Part shown: one piece after another, positions 1 through 4,115 of the stretch
How positions within the stretch are numbered: the first letter of the stretch is position 1
Layout of the letters: every line of letters starts with the position of its first letter
Assembly (NCBI GenBank): GCA_964598245.1
Contig: CAZRAX010000023.1
Coordinates: 1 to 9,378 of the forward strand
Direction of reading: 5' to 3'
Length of the DNA stretch: 9,378 nucleotides
From: JAACPR01 sp964598245
GTDB lineage: Bacteria > Patescibacteriota > Minisyncoccia > Phycocordibacterales > JAACPR01
The notes under the pieces: model-generated
What the model was told of the DNA's origin: nothing
Seen by the model: the letters and a program-made list of their open reading frames with translations, nothing else
Database searches by the model: none
Program-made: the position numbers and the translations under genes

Positions 1-84
1 AAGAAAAAATAAGAAAAATACTCTAAAAAATCCCTACGTTTATGTACCTTATGCCCTATTGTACCAAATTAGAACCTATTCGTG

Positions 85-158
85 TGGGCGTTGAGGGACT
101 TGAACCCCCGACCTACCCGGTGTAAACGGGTTGCTCTAGCCAACTGAGCTAAACGCCC
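85..158 (-). tRNA. tRNA-Val (anticodon UAC)
   Basis: Read on the minus strand this folds as a complete cloverleaf. The acceptor stem is GGGCGTT/AACGCCC, the D-stem GCTC/GAGC and the anticodon stem ACCCG/CGGGT around the loop TTTACAC. The T-stem is GGGGG/CCCTC (one G-T pair) around TTCAAGT. The anticodon is TAC, which reads valine GUA codons. The discriminator base is A and no CCA follows, so CCA must be added enzymatically. The boundary repeat at 221-256 lies just upstream of it. Confidence 0.96.
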
Positions 159-177
159 TATGTCAAAATAGATTACT

Positions 178-205
178 ATAATATTAATAAAATGGCTAGT
201 GAAAA
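178..205 (-). promoter_or_regulatory. weak candidate promoter of tRNA-Val
   Basis: On the minus strand there is a TTTTCA box (200-205), a 16-bp spacer and TATTAT (178-183), about 20 bases before the tRNA. The -10 is reasonable but the -35 is poor. The DNA is so AT-rich that a chance match is likely. Confidence 0.25.
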
Positions 206-220
206 ACCAAAATTCTTATA

Positions 221-256
221 ATTGTCCAGTTGAGTGAATGATGTTATTACTTTTTA
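221..256 (-). repeat. boundary repeat R1 (array end next to tRNA-Val)
   Basis: This is one of three related copies; the others are near 853 and 1641. On the minus strand it reads GTAATAACATCATTCACT, then CAACTGGACAAT. R1 and the copy at 1641 share both halves. The TAA stop of the YafQ-like toxin (254-256) lies inside the repeat, so the toxin gene ends exactly where the repeat begins. Beyond GGACAAT the sequence is unrelated to the other copies and leads to tRNA-Val. Confidence 0.75.
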
Positions 257-535
257 CAAACCAAGCTCTGAATGAGAACCAATATCTACTAATAACAAAA
301 CCAAATCATTATCAATAATTCTATAAATCAAAAGTAAATCACCTTTTATATGGCACTCTCTGTAATATTTGAGTTCCCCTTTTAGTTGATGGTCTTTATA
401 TTTGCTTGGTAATTTTTTATCCTCTTTTAATAAATTAATTACTTTTTCTACATATTCTCTATTTTTTAAATAACCAGATTTAACTAATTTTCTTAAGGAT
501 TTCTGAAATTTTTTTGTTCTTACAATGGTATACAT
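254..535 (-). CDS. yafQ: YafQ-family (RelE superfamily) mRNA interferase toxin
   Basis: A 93-aa protein of the usual length for YafQ/RelE toxins, which cleave mRNA on the translating ribosome. The family signature is clear: His49 in HQLKG, the block RECHIKGDLLLIY (59-71) with His62 and Asp66, and GSHSEL near the C terminus with His88. These match the catalytic or important His/Asp positions known for E. coli YafQ, so the toxin is probably active. It is the second gene of an antitoxin-toxin operon. Its ATG directly follows the antitoxin TAG with no gap, which implies translational coupling; no ribosome binding site is seen. The stop codon falls in boundary repeat R1. Family assignment is firm; activity is inferred. 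Confidence 0.93.
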   Translation of the reverse strand: MYTIVRTKKFQKSLRKLVKSGYLKNREYVEKVINLLKEDKKLPSKYKDHQLKGELKYYRECHIKGDLLLIYRIIDNDLVLLLVDIGSHSELGL

Positions 536-793
536 CTAATCTAAAATATCATCAAACATTTCTTTAGCCGAAGAATATCTCTTTCCATTTTTTAAAGCGT
601 CTTTAACTTCTGCATCCCATCGCTTTTTTATTTTTTTAGGATTATGAGTTGGCAAAAAAGGAAGTCCTTTTTCAATTACAATTTGATTAAAAAACATTTT
701 CACAGCGGTAGACATATCTAGCCCCTGTTTTTCTAAGGTTTTTTTAGTTTCTTTTTTTAATTTTTCGTCAATGCGAATTGTTAAGTTAGTCAT
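536..793 (-). CDS. dinJ: DinJ/RelB-family antitoxin
   Basis: An 85-aa ribbon-helix-helix antitoxin. Residues 2-10 (TNLTIRIDE) form the predicted DNA-contacting beta strand. The helices that follow run through STAVKMFFNQIVIEKGLPF (28-46), with the LPF motif typical of DinJ. The lysine-rich middle and the tail RYSSAKEMFDDIL (72-84) would wrap around and neutralise the toxin. It is the first gene of the pair, so antitoxin is made first, and the RHH dimer should repress its own promoter. A palindrome overlaps the -10 box directly upstream. There is no Shine-Dalgarno site before the ATG and the predicted transcription start falls at the ATG itself, suggesting a leaderless message. Confidence 0.92.
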   Translation of the reverse strand: MTNLTIRIDEKLKKETKKTLEKQGLDMSTAVKMFFNQIVIEKGLPFLPTHNPKKIKKRWDAEVKDALKNGKRYSSAKEMFDDILD

Positions 794-827
794 AGTATTA
801 TCATATACTTTGCACTAACATTGTCAA
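794..827 (-). promoter_or_regulatory. toxin-antitoxin promoter with overlapping palindromic operator
   Basis: On the minus strand there is a perfect -35 TTGACA (822-827), a 16-bp spacer and -10 TATGAT (800-805). The inverted repeat AGTAT/ATACT (arms 794-798 and 805-809, 6-bp gap) covers the -10 box, as expected for autorepression by a ribbon-helix-helix antitoxin. The start point, about 7 bases after the -10, would be close to position 793, the A of the antitoxin ATG. Confidence 0.7.
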
Positions 828-852
828 TGCATTACTTTAGAAAGATTTTATA

Positions 853-898
853 TGAGTGAACGATGTTATTACCTTTTTTAGATAAGAAAAAAGACCCG
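853..898 (-). repeat. boundary repeat R2
   Basis: This shares with R3 (1651-1694) the plus-strand block AGTGAACGATGTTATTACC, and then ATAAGAAAAAAGACCCG, which leads into the terminator hairpin. Unlike R1 and R3 it has lost the GGACAAT half. That side instead joins the DNA upstream of the toxin-antitoxin promoter. Confidence 0.7.
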
Positions 899-915
899 CA
901 CCGAAGTGTGAGTCT
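887..915 (-). terminator. rho-independent terminator of the 170-aa orphan gene
   Basis: A minus-strand hairpin (892-915) with stem AGACUCACAC/GUGCGGGUCU, one mismatch, one G-U pair and a stable UUCG tetraloop closed by C-G. It is followed by a run of six U (887-892 on the plus strand). It lies about 10 bases after the stop codon at 925. Confidence 0.85.
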
Positions 916-924
916 TGAGAAAAA

Positions 925-1437
925 TTACCATTCCCAAACAACACAACATTTACCATGATTAAGTTTTCTAGATTTGTTGGTCACAAGAGCAATTTTAAAC
1001 AAATCATGATCAAGAGCATTAGGTCTGAAATCAAATAAAGGGATACGAAACTGGAAAGATTCTTGTGAATATGTATTGAAAGAAAAGTCAGACAATAACT
1101 TGAAAGCAAGCCTATCTATTAAAACCTTTTTGACATATTTATCTCGTATACCAATACTAAACAAGTAATGATTTACAGATAAAAACAAAACATCTTTCAT
1201 ATCTAGACCTTTTACATGATCTCTATAGAAAGTATCTGTAGTAAAATTTTTACTAATTGTTCTATTTGGGTACAGATTATCAATTATTTTTAGATAACCT
1301 TTCCAAAAAACTGCTGGTTCATGTCTTTCATAATAACCACTTTTATACGCACAGCGTTCAGTGTCTTTCTCTTCGATTTTGGTAAAAATTAAAGAGAAAC
1401 GATACCCTCTAATAGTAATCTGTTTTTGTGTCTTCAT
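925..1437 (-). CDS. orphan protein of unknown function, 170 aa
   Basis: I do not recognise this protein. It is 170 aa, basic and aromatic-rich, with no signal peptide and no clear membrane segment. Visible patches are RGYRFSLIFTKIEEKD (10-25), a Tyr/His/Trp-rich stretch around residues 35-47, and a C terminus ending CCVVWEW. The two adjacent cysteines near the end and the terminal aromatic residues stand out. It starts at ATG without a Shine-Dalgarno site. It has its own upstream region, including a 117-bp repeat that is also found before the neighbouring orphan gene, and its own terminator. That self-contained layout, together with flanking boundary repeats, suggests a mobile or cassette-type gene. 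The reading frame is convincing because of its length and flanking signals; no function is assigned. Confidence 0.7.
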   Translation of the reverse strand: MKTQKQITIRGYRFSLIFTKIEEKDTERCAYKSGYYERHEPAVFWKGYLKIIDNLYPNRTISKNFTTDTFYRDHVKGLDMKDVLFLSVNHYLFSIGIRDKYVKKVLIDRLAFKLLSDFSFNTYSQESFQFRIPLFDFRPNALDHDLFKIALVTNKSRKLNHGKCCVVWEW

Positions 1438-1465
1438 AATTGTAATAAGTTCAAGTTCTGAAACT

Positions 1466-1497
1466 TACATTACAATTTAATTTAAATAAGTCAACAA
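1466..1497 (-). promoter_or_regulatory. candidate promoter of the 170-aa orphan gene
   Basis: On the minus strand, TTGTTGACT (1489-1497) is followed about 17 bp later by TGTAAT (1469-1474) or, in another register, by TAATGT. It is placed suitably, about 30 bases before the ATG at 1437. The sequence is AT-rich, so the exact boxes are uncertain. Confidence 0.35.
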
Positions 1498-1530
1498 GAT
1501 TAGCTGAATTAACACCCCAATCTCACAAAC

Positions 1531-1647
1531 ACAAAAGTTATAACTCGTTCTGCAAACTACCTAAAAATCGAACCTGTTGGTTTTCTCTCTCGCCTATTGA
1601 TAGATAACTAGTATTTAAATTGGAACTTGGTGTGTTCCGTATTGTCC
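1531..1647 (-). repeat. 117-bp leader repeat, copy L1
   Basis: This is a near-identical direct repeat of 2246-2362, with the same length, no obvious gaps and about a dozen base differences. It starts about 94 bp upstream of the 170-aa gene. Both copies contain the perfect palindrome AGTTATAACT (1536-1545) and the inverted pair GGAAC/GTTCC (1622-1626 and 1634-1638). On the minus strand the repeat begins with GGACAATACGGAACAC, so it is the head of the module and abuts boundary repeat R3. It could be a shared promoter or leader region, or a recombination site. Confidence 0.85.
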
Positions 1648-1694
1648 AGTTTAGTGAACGATGTTATTACCTTGTTAATAAGAAAAAAGACCCG
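1641..1694 (-). repeat. boundary repeat R3 (complete form)
   Basis: The most complete copy. On the minus strand it joins the end of one module (terminator, then GGTAATAACATCGTTCACT) to the head of the next (GGACAATACGGAACAC). It matches R1 over both halves with few differences, and matches R2 over the GTAATAAC half and the poly-A/GACCCG block that leads into the hairpin. Its first 7 bases overlap leader repeat L1. Confidence 0.78.
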
Positions 1695-1710
1695 TACTTT
1701 CGTACGAGCC
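1683..1710 (-). terminator. rho-independent terminator of the 146-aa orphan gene
   Basis: The minus-strand stem GGCUCGUAC/GUACGGGUC (1689-1710) is fully paired when G-U pairs are allowed. It has a GAAA tetraloop and is followed by six U. It lies 14 bases after the stop codon at 1725. The layout is the same as in the terminator at 887-915, but the stem bases differ. Confidence 0.87.
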
Positions 1711-1724
1711 TTGTTAAAAATAAG

Positions 1725-2165
1725 TTAAAGTTCAAAATCAGACATAGATATTTCTCTCATTTCAACTTTGTTATCTTCTTTTCCTATTCGGATAGGAACT
1801 TCTATTGGTCCTATTTCACAGATTGGTATTTTTCTAAACTTACTTCGATGCATAGACAAGTATGTACCACTTCCACCTTGTAATCTTACTTGTATTACCG
1901 TGGTGCTAAGCACACCGGTAACTATACCGATAGTATTAACTTTTTCAGTTTTATATGGATTCAAAAAGACAACAAGGTCACCTTTTGAAATATCAAATGA
2001 ATAGATTTTATAGAGAGTTTTAACTAATTTTATTAAAAAAACTAGAATGATTAGATTTATTATTAGTATTGTTATTTCCATTTGTTTTACTGGTTTGTGA
2101 TTACATGTTTTATTGAGATGATCAAAATCCATTTCAGATATTACTTTTTTAAATAAATAAGTCAA
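1725..2165 (-). CDS. orphan small membrane-anchored protein of unknown function
   Basis: I do not recognise this protein. The full open frame gives 146 aa from a TTG at 2165. ATG starts at residue 12 (position 2132) and residue 29 (position 2081) are likelier, and none has a Shine-Dalgarno site. Residues 29-50 (MEITILIINLIILVFLIKLV) form one hydrophobic segment, so starting at 2081 would put a membrane anchor at the very N terminus. The rest, from about residue 60, is beta-rich with KGDLVVFLNPYKTE, then a TIGIVTGVLSTTVIQVRL strand pattern and GGSGTY. This looks like a small SH3/KOW-type barrel, by eye only. It has its own leader repeat upstream and terminator downstream, like its neighbour, but shares no sequence with it. 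Confidence 0.65.
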   Translation of the reverse strand: MTYLFKKVISEMDFDHLNKTCNHKPVKQMEITILIINLIILVFLIKLVKTLYKIYSFDISKGDLVVFLNPYKTEKVNTIGIVTGVLSTTVIQVRLQGGSGTYLSMHRSKFRKIPICEIGPIEVPIRIGKEDNKVEMREISMSDFEL

Positions 2166-2245
2166 TAACCATTAATTACTTAAAAAGTATTTTATATCGT
2201 AAATTATCAGTAAATGTTTTCAAGATACTGATTTGAATAAAATTA

Positions 2246-2362
2246 ACAAAAGTTATAACTCGTTCTGTAAACTACCCGAAAATCGAACTTGTTGGTTTTC
2301 TCTCTCACCTATTAATAGATGGTTAGTATTTTAATTGGAACTTTGTGTGTTCCGTATTGTCC
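2246..2362 (-). repeat. 117-bp leader repeat, copy L2
   Basis: Second copy of the repeat at 1531-1647, placed about 80 bp upstream of the 146-aa gene. The palindrome AGTTATAACT (2251-2260) and the GGAAC/GTTCC pair are both kept. At its outer end, GGACAATACGGAAC runs straight into a 20-bp copy of the tRNA-Arg 3' end instead of a GTAATAAC boundary half. Most of the differences from L1 are transitions. Confidence 0.85.
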
Positions 2363-2377
2363 TCCCGGTAGGAATCG
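2358..2377 (-). repeat. direct copy of the tRNA-Arg 3' end (att-like)
   Basis: This 20-bp stretch is identical to 2593-2612, the last part of the tRNA-Arg gene (3' T-arm strand and acceptor strand) plus two bases beyond it. Matching stops abruptly inside the T-loop. A direct repeat of a tRNA 3' end is the usual trace left by a tyrosine-recombinase integration, where attL keeps the intact tRNA and attR carries a short copy. No integrase lies between the copies. Confidence 0.7.
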
Positions 2378-2548
2378 GTCACAAATCACTAAGCATGATT
2401 CTTTGCTTCATCTAAAAAATGAATTAATGATTCAGCTCGAATTCTGCTAAGTGTTCGCGACCCCAACTCGCCGGCCTTGTTCGCTTCGCCTGGTGGCTCG
2501 CTCCACTTCGGCGTTCGGCTCCGTCTTTCGATTCCAACGTGAGGACTT
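2378..2548. other. non-coding stretch with a GC-rich island
   Basis: No convincing gene. About 2455-2530 is strongly GC-rich against an AT-rich background, with repeated words of the TTCGCTTCGCC, GGCTCGCTCC and CTTCGGCG type. The end of the stretch (2527-2546) is a degenerate copy, in the opposite orientation, of the tRNA-Arg 3' end. CGGCTCCGTC occurs at 2516-2525 and again at 2697-2706, so it flanks the tRNA. A minus-strand open frame of about 65 codons crosses the island but has no usable start. Confidence 0.5.
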
Positions 2549-2614
2549 AAAATAAAATCACCGACTCGTACCGAGCCGGTTCTTTATTTTAATGTCCTCC
2601 CGGTAGGAATCGAA
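2527..2614. repeat. long imperfect inverted repeat containing the tRNA-Arg 3' end
   Basis: The left arm (2527-2568) and right arm (2572-2614) are about 42 bases each and meet at a 3-base centre. The left arm starts TTCGATTCC and later has GAGGAC followed by TTAAAATAAA. The reverse complement of the right arm starts TTCGATTCC and later has GAGGAC followed by ATTAAAATAAA. The outer parts are the tRNA 3' end and a diverged inverted copy of it; the inner part is the terminator stem. Confidence 0.7.
2549..2590 (-). terminator. terminator of tRNA-Arg, possibly bidirectional
   Basis: On the minus strand the stem ACCGGCUCG/CGAGUCGGU (2560-2580) is fully paired with one G-U and a 3-base loop. It is flanked by AAAATAAAG and by a T-rich run that can extend the stem. 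It begins 14 bases after the tRNA 3' end. Because both flanks are A/T runs it could work in either direction. It is the centre of the larger inverted repeat at 2527-2614. Confidence 0.8.
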
Positions 2615-2666
2615 CCTACATTTAGAGATTAGAAGTCTCTTGTTCTATCCATTGAACTACGGGAGG
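2595..2666 (-). tRNA. tRNA-Arg (anticodon UCU)
   Basis: The minus-strand cloverleaf has acceptor CCTCCCG/CGGGAGG, D-stem GTTC/GAAC, anticodon stem AGAGA/TCTCT around CTTCTAA and T-stem GTAGG/CCTAC around TTCGATT. The anticodon TCT reads AGA/AGG arginine codons. The discriminator is A and no CCA is encoded. It lies just downstream of the pil operon with its own likely promoter. Its 3' end is duplicated nearby in both orientations, marking it as an integration hotspot. Confidence 0.95.
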
Positions 2667-2679
2667 ATAGATAAACATA

Positions 2680-2708
2680 AAAATAACAACGAAAACCGGC
2701 TCCGTCAA
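2680..2708 (-). promoter_or_regulatory. candidate promoter of tRNA-Arg
   Basis: On the minus strand there is a -35 TTGACG (2703-2708), a 17-bp spacer and -10 TATTTT (2680-2685), placing the start about 7-10 bases before the mature 5' end at 2666. The -35 ends right beside the stop codon of the small membrane protein gene. Confidence 0.5.
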
Positions 2709-2709
2709 T

Positions 2710-2997
2710 CTAGTTAGTCTGATTTTCTATTTTTTCCAGAATTTGATTAAACTTCTCAATATCAATTTTTTCTATATTTTTAGAAGGAATTTGATCAGAA
2801 AAATCAGAATTAATTATATTATTAATATCAGAATAAAGATTTAAACCAAAAAATAAAATATAAATAGCAATAATCAAATTAATGAATAAAAGAAATTTCC
2901 AATCAAAATGAACAGACATCCCAAAAAGAGAAGGCCTATATTTCCTTTGTCTTAGAATTTGATTCCACTTATCTTTTTGTTTATCAAAATTAATCAT
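2710..2997 (-). CDS. small single-span membrane protein at the end of the pil operon
   Basis: A 95-aa protein I cannot name. It has a basic N terminus (KQKDKWNQILRQRKYRPS, residues 6-23), one transmembrane segment at about 35-53 (KFLLFINLIIAIYILFFGL) and an acidic, Asn/Ile-rich outer tail. The basic start and single span predict the N terminus in the cytoplasm and the tail outside. Its ATG is one base after the pilO stop, so it is very probably co-translated with pilO. Position after PilM-PilN-PilO suggests a structural or accessory part of the same inner-membrane complex, roughly where pilP sits in other bacteria, but no lipobox or PilP-like sequence is visible. Confidence 0.8.
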   Translation of the reverse strand: MINFDKQKDKWNQILRQRKYRPSLFGMSVHFDWKFLLFINLIIAIYILFFGLNLYSDINNIINSDFSDQIPSKNIEKIDIEKFNQILEKIENQTN

Positions 2998-2998
2998 A

Positions 2999-3550
2999 CT
3001 AATCTGTTGTTCCTTTTAAATTAAAGCTGACCGACCACTGCCTATTAATGCTTCCATCTTCCCCGTCATCAATATCTCTATTTTGTCCAGCGGAAAATCT
3101 AACCGCATTAACATCAATCAAATAAGGTAACGATTCTACAGAAACCAAGAAAGTTGTTACTTCTTGCCAGCTACCAACAATTTGAAAATTCATATCGAGA
3201 GTTCCTAATTTATTTTCATCTTCTGGATCTTCAAAATTAACACTGGCAATAGTTATTTCTACACCAACATCTTCTGCTAGATTTTCTATTAAACTAATAA
3301 ATTTAACCGCGTTACTTTCTTTGATCAAAAGATTATCAATCCTTTCATTAATTTTCTCAAGCTCTTCAATTTTTTGTTTTGTTTCATTTATACCAACAGC
3401 TTGGGATGATTCTAAAACTATATTTTTCCTAGTTTCTATAATAATATCTCTTTCTTTGTTTAATCTAGAGATTAAAATGAAATCAATAACAACTAACACA
3501 ACTAATGTTATGAAAATAAATATTATTTTTTTGAATGTGTTAGTTTTCAT
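2999..3550 (-). CDS. pilO: PilO-like type IV pilus assembly protein
   Basis: I choose the ATG at 3550 (183 aa). A TTG four codons upstream (3562, giving 187 aa) is possible but weaker. The protein has a short basic start, one transmembrane helix at about 8-28, and a coiled coil at about 30-80 (KQKIEELEKINERIDNLL). A C-terminal alpha/beta domain follows with GTLDMNFQIVGSWQEVTTFL and SLPYLIDV, the pattern of the ferredoxin-like PilO fold. PilO pairs with PilN and forms the alignment platform linking the cytoplasmic PilM ring and assembly ATPase to the outer parts of the pilus machine. The gene overlaps the pilN end by 11 bp and is followed one base later by the small membrane protein gene. The assignment rests on architecture and gene order. 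Confidence 0.85.
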   Translation of the reverse strand: MKTNTFKKIIFIFITLVVLVVIDFILISRLNKERDIIIETRKNIVLESSQAVGINETKQKIEELEKINERIDNLLIKESNAVKFISLIENLAEDVGVEITIASVNFEDPEDENKLGTLDMNFQIVGSWQEVTTFLVSVESLPYLIDVNAVRFSAGQNRDIDDGEDGSINRQWSVSFNLKGTTD

Positions 3551-4115
3551 TTTCTTGATCAAAATATTGGTTAAGTTCTGTCGTCTTAAGTTTAGCAGTA
3601 AAAGGAATATTTATATTTTTAACGAAACTTGAAAATGGGATTTCAACTGTTTCAAAAAATGATTTTCCTAAATTGTCTTGGTAATTAACTAGGGAATCAC
3701 GATCTTCAGAAAGACCATTAATTTCTATTTGAGCAAAAATATTACCATCTTCATCCTTTATTAAATTAGTACTTATTAAATTTAAATTAATTCCATCATT
3801 TTCAATTGAAACAACTTCTTTCAAAATATCTGATTGATTAAAATTTAAAATATCAAATTGAGAAATTTTGTTATCAATACTATCATTCAAATTACTCATT
3901 TCTCTAATACTCTGAGCGTTTGATGAATTTTGTAATTCCTCTAGCTGGTCTGAAAGTATTTTTGATTCTACTCGGATTTGAATATAAAAAGAAAAAATAA
4001 TAACTCCCCAAACCAAAGCAAAAAAAACAAAGAAAGTACTTAAAATCAAGAAAAATCTTTGAAAATATTCTTTCCTTAGCCAATGTCGATCTTCTCTTAT
4101 TAGTAAATTAAGCAT
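3540..4115 (-). CDS. pilN: PilN-like type IV pilus assembly protein
   Basis: A 191-aa bitopic protein. The N terminus MLNLLIREDRHW matches the short cytoplasmic NLLP-type peptide by which PilN binds PilM; here the usual Pro is Ile. A transmembrane helix spans about 21-47, a coiled coil about 50-75, and a C-terminal domain of about 100 residues follows with alternating strands (INLNLISTNLI, IFAQIEINGLS). The start overlaps the pilM end by 8 bp. It has the best ribosome binding site in the window, AAAGGA at 4123-4128, 7 bases before the ATG, useful because pilM translation ends there. Overall sequence is diverged; order and architecture support the call. Confidence 0.87.
   Translation of the reverse strand: MLNLLIREDRHWLRKEYFQRFFLILSTFFVFFALVWGVIIFSFYIQIRVESKILSDQLEELQNSSNAQSIREMSNLNDSIDNKISQFDILNFNQSDILKEVVSIENDGINLNLISTNLIKDEDGNIFAQIEINGLSEDRDSLVNYQDNLGKSFFETVEIPFSSFVKNINIPFTAKLKTTELNQYFDQENEN

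Noticed and set aside
1537..1612. Shared plus-strand frame of about 25 codons in both leader repeats, resembling a protein C terminus
   Set aside because: Most differences between the copies fall at second codon positions and change the residue, so it is not under coding constraint. There is no start.
221..1694. Boundary repeats as classical integron attC sites
   Set aside because: They lack the RYYYAAC/GTTRRRY core pair and a long folded palindrome, and no IntI is present in the window. Only the module layout is similar.
221..1694. Boundary repeats as a CRISPR array
   Set aside because: There are only three or four unequal copies, spaced 600-800 bp apart with genes between them, and no short spacers.
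1620..1883. Plus-strand open frame antisense to the 146-aa gene
   Set aside because: It overlaps the terminator, boundary repeat and coding strand of a better-supported gene. Other plus-strand frames at 1768, 3321 and 6714 are antisense shadows too.
2250..2312. Minus-strand 21-codon GTG-started leader peptide in L2, preceded by AATAG
   Set aside because: In L1 the GTG is GCG and the frame meets TAG after ten codons, so the peptide is not conserved.
2527..2546. A second functional tRNA on the plus strand ending near 2546
   Set aside because: Only the last 20 bases resemble a tRNA. The T-stem does not pair and no D- or anticodon arm exists upstream.
2388..2583. Minus-strand open frame of about 65 codons across the GC-rich island
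   Set aside because: No ATG, GTG or TTG with a credible start, its composition comes from the repetitive GC island, and it overlaps the tRNA terminator. Such frames beside tRNAs are usually spurious.
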